Shown here one piece after another: positions 1 through 7,508 of a DNA stretch of 15,536 nt (the first letter of the stretch is position 1; each line of letters begins with the position of its first letter). This DNA comes from an uncultured Bacillota bacterium (GTDB taxonomy: Bacteria; Bacillota; Clostridia; UBA1381). The translations under genes were made by a program, and so were the position numbers. Location: positions 1 through 15,536 of the forward strand of contig CASFSH010000437.1 of the NCBI GenBank assembly GCA_949297205.1, given 5' to 3'. Below the pieces are notes generated by a model, which saw only the letters and a list, made by a program, of their open reading frames with translations, ran no database searches and was not told where the DNA came from.

Positions 1-1
1 A

Positions 2-82
2 ATATATGAGGCGTTAAGGCAAACCGGATTTTCAAATTTGCAGAATTTCGGACAGCTGCACAATATGTCGTGGGATGATTAG
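2..82 (+). CDS. 3' end of upstream gene, possibly rhodanese-like
   Basis: An open frame enters from before the window and runs 26 codons to a TAG at 80-82. The visible tail contains ALRQTGFSNLQNFG and ends NMSWDD. The pattern of a helix, then GF-N-L-NFG, then a Trp close to the end resembles the last helix and strand of rhodanese (sulfurtransferase) domains, which often end in GF-NV-NLGG-x-W. This is only a motif resemblance: the catalytic Cys loop would lie outside the window. It could equally be the end of an unrelated protein. The next gene starts 60 nt downstream, so the two may or may not be co-transcribed. Confidence 0.5.
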   Translation: MYEALRQTGFSNLQNFGQLHNMSWDD

Positions 83-142
83 GATTAATGAATAATGTTA
101 TGTATATAAATGGAATAATAGTAAGAAGAAAGGAAGATTAAA

Positions 143-1012
143 ATGGGAAAGTATAAAATTTTTGTTGATACGGGAGCGGATATGCCGGAGGAAACGGCTA
201 AGCAGAATGATATAGGAATTATAAGATTTCTAAGTGTATTTGGCGATGAATCCTATGTTACCGGAACTGAAATTAATAATGAGGAATTTTACAAAAAGCT
301 AAACAGTTATAATGGAATACCAACAACAGCACAGACACCGTACGGAGAGTTGTATGATATTTTAAAAGAAGCAAGCCTTGAATATGATACGGTAATTTAC
401 TTTGTATTATCTTCAAATGCAAGCGGTCAATATAATTCCGCGTGTATGGTGAAAAACGAAATTCTTGAAAATGACAATCCAAAGGCAGATATCAGAATTT
501 TTGATACATTGAGATTTTCTGCATTTATTACAGGTGCTGCAATTTATGCAAAGCAACTTCTTGATGAAGGAATGAATGTTGATGAAGTCCTGGATAAGAG
601 CAGAGAATACCTTGAATCATGGGAAGCGTATATATTAGTTGATACTTTAAAATATCTTGAAAAGGGAGGAAGAATCACAAAGACAAGTGCAATTGTCGGA
701 TCCCTTCTTGATATTAAACCTGTATTAACAATAAGAAACGGATTGGTTGAACCTGTTGAAAAAATAAGAGGAAGAAAAAAAATATATAAAAAATTAACTG
801 ACTTAATAAAGGAAAACCCGAATTTTGATAAAGATTCAGGAGAATTTATGATAGTAGAGTCCAATAAGGAATATGCACAAGAGATGTTTGAAACATTAAA
901 GGCTGAATTTGGAATTAGTAACGTAGTATACCATATTGAGCTTGGACCGGTTATCGGAACCCATATCGGTCCCGGAACAATAGCAGTATTATTTAAACTG
1001 AAAAAGAAATAA
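143..1012 (+). CDS. DegV family (fatty-acid-binding, FakB-like) protein
   Basis: The protein has 289 residues, the usual DegV length (about 280-290). Family landmarks appear in order: VDTGADMP at 8-15 near the N-terminus, TTAQTP at 61-66 in the position of the TSQPS loop, SSNASGQYNSA at 90-100 in the position of the SSGLSGTY loop, DTLRFS at 121-126, LKYLEKGGRI in the middle, then LLDIKPVL, and GPVIGTHIGPG near the C-terminus. DegV proteins bind a long-chain fatty acid between two domains; FakB members present it to the kinase FakA so that acyl-phosphate enters phospholipid synthesis. No FakA is present in the window, so the FakB role is inferred from the family only. AGGAAG at 131-136 gives 6-nt spacing to the ATG. 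The next gene follows after a 43-nt gap, suggesting an operon. It is predicted to be cytoplasmic: no signal peptide is seen. Confidence 0.93.
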   Translation: MGKYKIFVDTGADMPEETAKQNDIGIIRFLSVFGDESYVTGTEINNEEFYKKLNSYNGIPTTAQTPYGELYDILKEASLEYDTVIYFVLSSNASGQYNSACMVKNEILENDNPKADIRIFDTLRFSAFITGAAIYAKQLLDEGMNVDEVLDKSREYLESWEAYILVDTLKYLEKGGRITKTSAIVGSLLDIKPVLTIRNGLVEPVEKIRGRKKIYKKLTDLIKENPNFDKDSGEFMIVESNKEYAQEMFETLKAEFGISNVVYHIELGPVIGTHIGPGTIAVLFKLKKK

Positions 1013-1040
1013 AATACAATAGTGGTGTAAGGGATTACGA

Positions 1041-1048
1041 AAGGAAGG
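1041..1048 (+). promoter_or_regulatory. Ribosome binding site deciding the GTG start of apgM
   Basis: AAGGAAGG lies 7 nt before GTG 1056 but only 4 nt before TTG 1053. This favours the GTG start. Confidence 0.7.
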
Positions 1049-1055
1049 ATTTTTG

Positions 1056-2270
1056 GTGAAGTACATTGTTGTTTTGGGTGACGGAATGGCAGATTATGCC
1101 GTAGACGAATTCGGGGGTAAAACTATTCTTGATGTTGCGGATAAGCCCAATATGGATTATATGGCATCTCATGGTGAATTGGGAATGGTAAAAACCGTAG
1201 CTGAAGGAATGAAACCCGGAAGTGACGTAGCAAATCTTTCTGTTATGGGATATGATACAAGAAAATGCTACAGCGGACGATCACCGCTTGAAGCGGCAAG
1301 TATAGGAGTAGACCTGAAAGATACGGACGTAACATTCAGAACAAATCTTGTTACGTTGTCCGACGAGGAAAATTATGAGGATAAAACAATGGTAGATTAT
1401 TCTGCCGGAGAAATAACAACTGATGAAGCAAGAGAATTAATGAAGGCCATAAATGATGAACTTCATACAGACAGATATACATTTTATGCGGGTGTAAGCT
1501 ACAGACATCTTTTGGTGTGGGATAAAGGTTCAACAAACGTTAAATTGACACCTCCTCATGATATTTCGGATAAAAAAATAACAGACCATCTTCCTGAAGG
1601 TGATGGTGCTGCAGAATTGCTGGAAATGATGAAAAAAAGTGTAAAAATTCTTGCAGAACATCCAGTAAATAAGAAAAGAATCGAACAGGGAAAAAGGCCG
1701 GCAACTTCAATATGGCCATGGGGAGAGGGTACAAAGCCTGCTCTTGAAAACTTTGAAAAAAAATACGGAATGAAAGGCAGTGTAATTTCAGCCGTAGATC
1801 TAATAAAGGGAATAGCAATTCTTGCAGGCATGGATTCCATTGATGTGGAAGGTGCAAACGGAAATCATGATACAAATTACGAGGGAAAAGCGGAAGCTGC
1901 GTTTAAGGCTTTAACACAGGACGGTTCCGATTTTGTATATATTCATTTGGAGGGCCCTGATGAATGTGGCCACAGAGGTGAAGCGGAAAATAAAAAATAT
2001 GCTGTGGAAATGATTGATAAAAAAATAATAGGATATTTAAGAAATAAATTGGATGAAGAAGGTATAGAATATAAAATGATGATTTTACCGGATCATCCTA
2101 CGCCTATTAGCCTGAAAACACATGTAAGTGATCCCATACCTTATATTATATATGATCCTGCAAAGGAAGAAAATACAGGAAAAACATATAATGAAAAAAA
2201 TGCAGAGCATACAGGAAATTACATAGAACAGGGATATAAATTAATGGCACATTTCCTGGATAAAGAATAA
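1056..2270 (+). CDS. apgM: Cofactor-independent phosphoglycerate mutase, archaeal-type (ApgM)
   Basis: The protein has 404 residues and belongs to the alkaline-phosphatase-like superfamily. It should interconvert 2- and 3-phosphoglycerate in glycolysis using two metal ions and a phosphoserine. Visible landmarks are GDGMAD at 8-13 (metal-binding Asp9), PGSDVAN at 54-60 (Ser56 is the likely nucleophile, by analogy with GNSEVGH of classical iPGM), YSGRSPLEAASIG, HLEGPDECGHRGE (Asp and His ligands), and LPDHPTP followed by KTHVSDP near the C-terminus. A longer frame opens with TTG at 1053, but GTG at 1056 is preferred because AAGGAAGG (1041-1048) sits 7 nt before it and the protein then begins MKYIVVLGDGMAD as family members do. 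A closely related subfamily has been proposed to act as a homoserine kinase. No threonine-pathway gene is adjacent, so the mutase call stands, with that alternative noted. Confidence 0.88.
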   Translation: MKYIVVLGDGMADYAVDEFGGKTILDVADKPNMDYMASHGELGMVKTVAEGMKPGSDVANLSVMGYDTRKCYSGRSPLEAASIGVDLKDTDVTFRTNLVTLSDEENYEDKTMVDYSAGEITTDEARELMKAINDELHTDRYTFYAGVSYRHLLVWDKGSTNVKLTPPHDISDKKITDHLPEGDGAAELLEMMKKSVKILAEHPVNKKRIEQGKRPATSIWPWGEGTKPALENFEKKYGMKGSVISAVDLIKGIAILAGMDSIDVEGANGNHDTNYEGKAEAAFKALTQDGSDFVYIHLEGPDECGHRGEAENKKYAVEMIDKKIIGYLRNKLDEEGIEYKMMILPDHPTPISLKTHVSDPIPYIIYDPAKEENTGKTYNEKNAEHTGNYIEQGYKLMAHFLDKE

Positions 2271-2360
2271 CGCGTAAAATAAGCGGCATTTTTGCTTGTT
2301 GCGGAGTACTAAAATACGTAGAACTTGTTAACATGTACTTTACTTGCTTTTTTCCGCGTT
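2269..2360. repeat. 92-nt imperfect inverted-repeat structure after apgM
   Basis: The arms at 2269-2284 and 2346-2360 pair over 14 base pairs with one mismatch (2275/2354) and one bulge (2280). The outermost 6 bp, AACGCG against CGCGTT, are perfect. The left arm begins inside the apgM stop codon. The roughly 60-nt interior contains a second inverted pair, AGTAC at 2305-2309 with GTACT at 2335-2339, and an 8-nt palindrome TGTTAACA at 2326-2333. It could be a large 3'-UTR stem that ends or stabilises the transcript, a small structured RNA, or a short mobile repeat with terminal inverted repeats. No U-tract follows, so it is not a standard intrinsic terminator. Confidence 0.5.
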
Positions 2361-2368
2361 AATATTGT

Positions 2369-2395
2369 TATCAATTATAGCATCAAAGATTGATA
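2369..2395. promoter_or_regulatory. Candidate operator: TATCAAT-N13-ATTGATA inverted repeat
   Basis: Perfect 7-bp half-sites lie at 2369-2375 and 2389-2395, about two helical turns apart centre to centre. The right half overlaps the extended -10. An overlapping shorter repeat, ATCAA-N3-TTGAT, lies at 2382-2394. The position suggests a repressor site, but no regulator is identified and AT-rich DNA yields such repeats by chance. Confidence 0.3.
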
Positions 2396-2399
2396 TAAT
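2391..2399 (+). promoter_or_regulatory. Extended -10 promoter for the ytvI-metG-proS operon
   Basis: TGATATAAT is a perfect -10 hexamer (TATAAT, 2394-2399) preceded by the extended TGn element. No good -35 is present at 17 bp (TCAATT), as is common for extended -10 promoters. Transcription would start near 2406, giving a leader of about 26 nt before the ATG at 2432. Confidence 0.6.
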
Positions 2400-2416
2400 A
2401 AAAGCGAGCTTGGTAT

Positions 2417-2423
2417 AAAGGTG
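2417..2423 (+). promoter_or_regulatory. Ribosome binding site deciding the ATG 2432 start
   Basis: AAAGGTG is correctly spaced (8 nt) for ATG 2432. The in-frame GTG at 2423 overlaps it, so it cannot serve as the start codon with this site. Confidence 0.65.
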
Positions 2424-2431
2424 TGATTCTA

Positions 2432-3598
2432 ATGAAATTTAAAAAATTTGCTGTAAAAATGCTTGTTACCGCTGTTATTTTGATAATATTGGTAATATGT
2501 GCAATAATATTTTTGCCGGATATATTTTCCGGAATACTTTATTTAATAAGTTTGTTCGCACCGTTTTTGTTGGCTTTGTTGATTTCTTTTGCGGCAAATC
2601 CTTTGGCCGAAAAACTGCAGAAAAAATTTAAATTGCCCAAAGGACTTACGGCAGTTCTTGTAATTATATTAATCGTAGGTATTGTTGGCGGAGCATTGGT
2701 GGGCATTATATGGAAGCTGGCATCCGAGATAAAAAGCATTTATCTTCAGTTCCCCGATATTTATGAAAATGCAGTTTCATTTTTTGAAAATATGAAACAT
2801 AACTTGTCCGATTTTTATGGCAGCCTGCCATTGGATGTTCAGAATGTACTTGATAATATCGGAGATGATATAAAAAACAGTGCGACAGAGTTTATTAATG
2901 ACAAGTACAAGCCGGTTATGTCAGGAGCCGGAAATGTGGCAAAGGCACTGCCGAGTATATTTATAGGTGTAATAGTTTTCATATTATCACTGTATTTTAT
3001 GATTTCAAATGAGATGGGCGTAAAGAATTTCCTGAAAAAAATAATGCCTGAAAAAATAATGACGGGAATGCGTAAAATCGGGAGTGAAATAAAAAAATAT
3101 CTTGGCGGATATGTAAGAGCACAGCTTATAATTATGTCAATTGCGTTTGTCATAATTATGGTGGGATTAATGATACTTGATGTTCAGTATGCCATGCTTA
3201 TAGCATTGGGTATAGCAGTGTTTGACGCCTTACCGTTTTTCGGAAGCGGTGCAGTTCTTATTCCCTGGGCGGTAATAAGTTTTATCAGTTCCGATATAAG
3301 AATGGGTATTGGAATGGCAATAATATATATTGCGGTTATTTTGACAAGACAGATGATTGAACCGAAAATAGTGAGCAGCAATATAGGAATGAATCCATTG
3401 CTTACATTGATGTCAATGTATATTGGATATAGAATTTTTTCAATCGGCGGTATGATATTAGGCCCAATATTATTAATGTTAATAATCAGTTTTTATAAGG
3501 CAGGTGCATTTAACGGTCTTATAGGTCTGACAAAGAAATTATATATATATATAAAGAACGAAATAAAAGAATTATTTCAATTTATTACCATGAGATAA
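2432..3598 (+). CDS. AI-2E/YtvI family integral membrane protein
   Basis: The protein has 388 residues and the AI-2E (PerM/YdiK/YtvI) layout: two hydrophobic segments near the N-terminus (about 8-27 and 31-53), a third around 70-94, a soluble central stretch with FPDIYENAVSFFENM, then a cluster of C-terminal membrane segments. The family-typical phrases FDALPFFGSGAVLIPWA, RQMIEPKIVSSNIGMNPLL and GGMILGPILLML are all present. LPFFGSGAVLIPWA resembles the sporulation membrane protein YtvI, but the YtvI subgroup call is tentative. Family members are described as exporters or ion-coupled transporters; the substrate here cannot be read from sequence. GTG at 2423 in the same frame is rejected because it overlaps the Shine-Dalgarno AAAGGTG (2417-2423), which lies 8 nt before ATG 2432. 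The next gene, metG, begins 13 nt after the stop. Confidence 0.88.
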   Translation: MKFKKFAVKMLVTAVILIILVICAIIFLPDIFSGILYLISLFAPFLLALLISFAANPLAEKLQKKFKLPKGLTAVLVIILIVGIVGGALVGIIWKLASEIKSIYLQFPDIYENAVSFFENMKHNLSDFYGSLPLDVQNVLDNIGDDIKNSATEFINDKYKPVMSGAGNVAKALPSIFIGVIVFILSLYFMISNEMGVKNFLKKIMPEKIMTGMRKIGSEIKKYLGGYVRAQLIIMSIAFVIIMVGLMILDVQYAMLIALGIAVFDALPFFGSGAVLIPWAVISFISSDIRMGIGMAIIYIAVILTRQMIEPKIVSSNIGMNPLLTLMSMYIGYRIFSIGGMILGPILLMLIISFYKAGAFNGLIGLTKKLYIYIKNEIKELFQFITMR

Positions 3599-3604
3599 GA
3601 GGAG
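3598..3604 (+). promoter_or_regulatory. Ribosome binding site deciding the metG start
   Basis: AGAGGAG lies 7 nt before ATG 3612 but only 1 nt before ATG 3606, so the second methionine is the likely start. The site overlaps the last base of the preceding stop codon. Confidence 0.7.
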
Positions 3605-3611
3605 AATGATT

Positions 3612-5537
3612 ATGGACAGAAAAAAATTTTATATTACCACAGCGATAGCGTACACTTCAAGAAAACCGCATATCGGAAACACTTATGAAATTATCTTGAC
3701 CGATGCAATAGCAAGATACCGCCGTTATATGGGCGATGATGTGTTCTTTTTGACAGGAACGGATGAACATGGACAGAAAATTCAGGAAATCGCCGAAGCT
3801 GCAGGGGTAACTCCTAAGGAATATGTTGATAAAATTGCGGCACAGATTAAGGATATTGCAGATATGCTTAATATAAGCTATGATAAATTTATAAGAACAA
3901 CCGATGATTATCATGTTGATGCAGTACAAAAGATATTTAAAAAATTGTATGATCAAGGTGATATATATAAATCCGAATATGAAGGATGGTATTGTACGCC
4001 TTGTGAGTCTTTCTGGACAGAAACTCAGCTTGTTGACGGAAAATGCCCCGACTGTGGAAGAGAAGTTAAAAAGACAAAGGAAGAAGCATATTTCTTTAAA
4101 ATGAGCAAATATCAGGACAGACTTATGAAATATATTGAAGAAAATCCTGATTTCATTCAGCCTGAATCAAGAAAAAAAGAAATGGTAAATAATTTCTTAA
4201 AACCGGGATTGCAGGATTTATGTGTATCAAGGACAAGCTTTACATGGGGTGTGCCTGTTACATTTGATGAAAAGCACGTTGTTTATGTATGGATTGACGC
4301 TCTGTCAAACTATATTACCGCACTTGGATATACACCTGAACACAAGGGAGAATTATATAAAAAATATTGGCCTGCAGATGTTCATATAATCGGTAAGGAT
4401 ATTTTGCGTTTCCATACAATTTACTGGCCGATAATGCTTATGGCTTTGGGTGAGCCTTTGCCGAAACAGGTTTTTGGACATCCCTGGATGCTGTTTGGCG
4501 AAGAAAAAATGTCAAAATCAAGAGGTAATGTGATATATGCTGAAAATCTCGTAAGACATTTCGGCGTTGATGCGGTAAGATACTATTCTTTGCATGAAAT
4601 GCCTTTTGCACAGGACGGGAATATTACTTATGAAGTATTCATTACAAGATATAACAGTGATCTTGCAAACACATTAGGTAATCTTGTAAACAGAACAGTT
4701 GCCATGATAAACAAATATTTTGACGGAATACTTCAGGATAACAGTGTAAAAGAAGATATAGACAATGATCTCATTGACACAATCAACAAAGCAATGAAAG
4801 CTGTTGAAGATAAAATGAAGACTTGGCATATTGCAGACAGTCTTGATGAGATATGGAAAATTGTTGACAGGGCAAATAAATATATTGATGAAACAACACC
4901 ATGGATACTGGCAAAGGATGAAGCGTCAAAACCGAGACTGGGTGCGGTTTTATACAATCTTGCTGAAACCATAAGAATAATTGCTTCATTGTTGTCCTCT
5001 TTTATGCCTTCAACTGCAGAAGCTATAAAAGCACAGATAAACGCAGAAGACATATCATATGAAAGCATTAAGAACTTCGGTGGATTAAAAGTAGGAACAA
5101 AAGTTGGCAATCCTGAGCCGTTATTTGCAAGAATTGATGTTGAAAAAAAGCTTGAAGAACTTGCAGAAGAAAATGCTCCTGAGGAAGAAAAGATTGAGAT
5201 CGCTCCATTTAAAGATTATGTTGATTTTGAAGATTTTGAAAAACTCGATATAAGAGTTGGTAAAGTAATTGAATGTGAAAAGGTTAAAAAATCGGAAAAA
5301 TTATTGAGATTCACCCTGCAGGTAGGAAATGAAACAAGGCAGATTCTGTCTGGAATTTCAAAATATCATACACCTGAAGAACTTATCGGTAAAAATGTAG
5401 TGTTCATTGCAAACTTTAAGCCGAGAAAAATGATGGGATTGGAATCATGCGGCATGATTTTATCAGCAGAACATGATGGGCAGTTAACTGCACTTACTAC
5501 GATTAAAGATATTCAAAGCGGTGCCGAAATTGTCTGA
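3612..5537 (+). CDS. metG: Methionyl-tRNA synthetase
   Basis: The enzyme charges tRNA-Met and initiator tRNA with methionine in the cytoplasm. The protein has 641 residues from ATG 3612. It shows the class I HIGH-type motif as HIGN (20-23), FLTGTDEHGQKI just after it, a complete four-cysteine zinc knuckle (C128/C131 and C145/C148), the WIDALSNY region, KMSKS at 299-303, an alpha-helical anticodon-binding domain (about 370-500), and a C-terminal EMAP-II/Arc1p-like tRNA-binding OB fold over about the last 108 residues (DFEKLDIRVGKVIE, then FKPRKMMGLESCGMIL). HIGN in place of HIGH recurs in clostridial MetG as I recall and is not damage. The in-frame ATG at 3606 is rejected because AGAGGAG (3598-3604) is only 1 nt from it but 7 nt from ATG 3612. 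The gene sits 13 nt after the membrane-protein gene and 40 nt before proS. No T-box leader is seen. Confidence 0.97.
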   Translation: MDRKKFYITTAIAYTSRKPHIGNTYEIILTDAIARYRRYMGDDVFFLTGTDEHGQKIQEIAEAAGVTPKEYVDKIAAQIKDIADMLNISYDKFIRTTDDYHVDAVQKIFKKLYDQGDIYKSEYEGWYCTPCESFWTETQLVDGKCPDCGREVKKTKEEAYFFKMSKYQDRLMKYIEENPDFIQPESRKKEMVNNFLKPGLQDLCVSRTSFTWGVPVTFDEKHVVYVWIDALSNYITALGYTPEHKGELYKKYWPADVHIIGKDILRFHTIYWPIMLMALGEPLPKQVFGHPWMLFGEEKMSKSRGNVIYAENLVRHFGVDAVRYYSLHEMPFAQDGNITYEVFITRYNSDLANTLGNLVNRTVAMINKYFDGILQDNSVKEDIDNDLIDTINKAMKAVEDKMKTWHIADSLDEIWKIVDRANKYIDETTPWILAKDEASKPRLGAVLYNLAETIRIIASLLSSFMPSTAEAIKAQINAEDISYESIKNFGGLKVGTKVGNPEPLFARIDVEKKLEELAEENAPEEEKIEIAPFKDYVDFEDFEKLDIRVGKVIECEKVKKSEKLLRFTLQVGNETRQILSGISKYHTPEELIGKNVVFIANFKPRKMMGLESCGMILSAEHDGQLTALTTIKDIQSGAEIV

Positions 5538-5577
5538 TCGGTACGGTTATTTAAACAAGTGAAAGGATTGTAAAAAA

Positions 5578-7284
5578 ATGAGAATGTCAAAATTATTGGT
5601 ACCGACTTTGAGAGAGGTGCCTTCAGATGCAGAGATTATGAGTCATAAACTTATGTTAAGAGCCGGATATATCAGAAAACTTGCGGCAGGTATTTATTCA
5701 TATCTCCCCTTGGGTTTGAGAAGTGAAAGAAAGGCAGAACAGATTGTAAGAGAAGAAATGGACAGAGCAGGTGCTCAGGAACTTTTAATGGCGGCATTGC
5801 TCCCGGCAGAGGTTTATCAGGCATCGGGCAGATGGGAAGTATTCGGAGATAATATGTTCAAATTAAAAGACAGAAATGACAGAGATTTTTGTCTTGGGCC
5901 TACACACGAGGAATTGTTTACACAAACAGTTATTAATGAAGTACGTTCATATAAGGAATATCCTTTGACCTTATATCAGATACAGACAAAGTACAGGGAT
6001 GAAGCACGTCCGAGATTCGGTGTTATGAGAACTCGTGAATTTGTAATGAAAGATGCATACAGCTTTGACAGAGATGAAAAGGGCTTGGATGAATCATATA
6101 ATAAGATGTATGATGCGTATTGCAGAATATTTAAAAGAATGGGACTTGATTTCACAATAGTTGACGCGGATTCCGGTGCTATGGGCGGAAGCGGATCACA
6201 GGAATTTATGGTAAAATCACCTGTTGGTGAAGATGGTATTGCCTATTGTGATGCTTGCGGATATGCTGCAAATTATGAAAAAGCACAGTGTATTCCAACT
6301 AAGAAAGAATATCCGGAAGGTGATTTGTCCCTTGAAAAGGTTGAAACTCCCGATGTACATACCATTGAGGAATTAGTTTCTTTCTTCGGAACAGAACCTT
6401 ATGTTTTTGCAAAAACCATTATATATAAAGCTGATGATAAGTATATTGCTGCAATGGTAAGAGGGGACAGAGAAATCAACGAGGTTAAACTGAAAAACTT
6501 AGTGGGCTGTGTTGATGACCTCGAACTCGCAGAACCTTTTATGGTAAGACAGCTGACAAATGCAGAGGTAGGATTTGCAGGACCTATCGGATTGGATATA
6601 GATGTTTATGTGGATCTTGAAGTGGCAGAAATGAAGAACTTTATTGTAGGTGCAAATGAAACAGGATACCACTATAAAAATGTTAATATAAACCGTGACT
6701 TTACTCCCGGCACTGTTGCCGATATAAGAGTTATAGAAGAGGGAGATGTTTGCCCGAAATGCGGAAAACCTATTAAAACAGCACAGGGAATTGAAGTCGG
6801 ACATATTTTCAAGTTGGGTACCAAATATTCAAAGGCTTTGGGTCTTAATTATACAGATGAAAGCGGAGAACCTAAGGTTGTTATAATGGGTTGTTATGGA
6901 ATAGGTGTTACAAGATGTATTGCTGCTGCAATTGAACAGAATTATGACGATAACGGAATGGTATTGCCGGTGGCTTTAGCACCATACCATGTAATAGTTG
7001 TTCCCGTAAACAGCAAGGAAGAAGAACAGATGAAACTTGCTGAAAAGATTTATGACAGTCTTAATGAACAGGGAATTGAAGCGTTGCTTGACGACAGACA
7101 GGAACGTGCCGGAGTTAAATTTAAAGACGCAGATCTTATCGGGATTCCTTTGAGAATTGTTGTAGGAAAAAAATGCGAAGATGGAATTGTTGAATATAAA
7201 TTAAGAACCGAAGATAAAGCTGAAGAAAAAACAATTGAACAGGCAATTAATGATGCGGTGAAATATATAAAATCAAATTTATAA
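5578..7284 (+). CDS. proS: Prolyl-tRNA synthetase, bacterial type with INS editing domain
   Basis: This class II synthetase charges tRNA-Pro and edits mischarged Ala-tRNA-Pro. The 568 residues match the bacterial (E. coli-like) form. The N-terminus carries LRAGYIRKLAAGIYSYLPLG; GPTHEE is at 108-112; motif 2 spans 139-164 (YRDEARPRFG then REFVMKDAYSFD); motif 3 is GCYGIGVTR at 438-446. The insertion (INS) domain occupies about 230-400 between motifs 2 and 3 and carries Lys279 in the phrase FAKT, matching the essential editing lysine of the E. coli enzyme. Cysteine pairs C224/C227 and C392/C395 flank the insertion and could bind zinc. The C-terminal anticodon-binding domain runs from about 470. 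The start at 5578 is chosen over the in-frame ATG at 5584 because AAAGGA (5562-5567) lies 10 nt before it. The gene follows metG by 40 nt and is probably co-transcribed. Confidence 0.97.
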   Translation: MRMSKLLVPTLREVPSDAEIMSHKLMLRAGYIRKLAAGIYSYLPLGLRSERKAEQIVREEMDRAGAQELLMAALLPAEVYQASGRWEVFGDNMFKLKDRNDRDFCLGPTHEELFTQTVINEVRSYKEYPLTLYQIQTKYRDEARPRFGVMRTREFVMKDAYSFDRDEKGLDESYNKMYDAYCRIFKRMGLDFTIVDADSGAMGGSGSQEFMVKSPVGEDGIAYCDACGYAANYEKAQCIPTKKEYPEGDLSLEKVETPDVHTIEELVSFFGTEPYVFAKTIIYKADDKYIAAMVRGDREINEVKLKNLVGCVDDLELAEPFMVRQLTNAEVGFAGPIGLDIDVYVDLEVAEMKNFIVGANETGYHYKNVNINRDFTPGTVADIRVIEEGDVCPKCGKPIKTAQGIEVGHIFKLGTKYSKALGLNYTDESGEPKVVIMGCYGIGVTRCIAAAIEQNYDDNGMVLPVALAPYHVIVVPVNSKEEEQMKLAEKIYDSLNEQGIEALLDDRQERAGVKFKDADLIGIPLRIVVGKKCEDGIVEYKLRTEDKAEEKTIEQAINDAVKYIKSNL

Positions 7285-7294
7285 AATAATGAAA

Positions 7295-7343
7295 GCAGGG
7301 AAAAAGCAAAATAAATACTTTTATCCCTGCACATATTTTATTT
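7295..7343 (+). terminator. Probable terminator after proS
   Basis: GCAGGGA (7295-7301) pairs with TCCCTGC (7324-7330), and the stem extends through AAAAG/CTTTT with one bulged base. A T-rich but interrupted tail follows at 7331-7343. It sits 10 nt after the proS stop and before a new promoter. Confidence 0.55.
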
Positions 7344-7390
7344 GATACTGTTGAAGTCTTTTGAATAGTATAATAAAAATTGAAAATAAT

Positions 7391-7419
7391 TTAATAATGT
7401 ATGGTTCTTAATATATAAT
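7391..7419 (+). promoter_or_regulatory. Possible promoter for the M16 peptidase-SGNH pair
   Basis: TTAATA (7391-7396) and a perfect TATAAT (7414-7419) are separated by 17 bp. The -35 matches the consensus at four of six positions. This would give a leader of roughly 80 nt. A second TATAAT at 7369-7374 lacks a well-spaced -35. The AT-rich background makes either call uncertain. Confidence 0.4.
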
Positions 7420-7508
7420 ATGTGAGCTTGATGTTTATATAAGAAAGATCTAAGATTAACTTAATTCGGATTATATTTTGAAATTAAAATATGTAAGGAT
7501 ATAGATAT

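Noticed and set aside
2400..3611. T-box or other known riboswitch controlling metG or proS
   Set aside because: The operon leader is only about 26 nt and the gaps before metG and proS are 13 and 40 nt, too short for a T-box. No T-box sequence was seen upstream of 2391 either.
3669..3680. Damaged HIGH motif in metG (HIGN)
   Set aside because: KMSKS, the zinc knuckle and the rest of the active site are intact, and HIGN at this place is a recurrent variant in clostridial MetG as I recall, so it is not evidence of decay.
4733..5110. 125-codon open frame on the - strand inside metG
   Set aside because: It is antisense to the anticodon-binding region of a clear methionyl-tRNA synthetase and shows no recognisable domain or translation signals.
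7284..7508. Known riboswitch or small RNA in the proS to peptidase spacer
   Set aside because: Apart from the terminator and AT-rich promoter-like sequence, I see no recognisable conserved RNA motif or further stable GC-containing stem.
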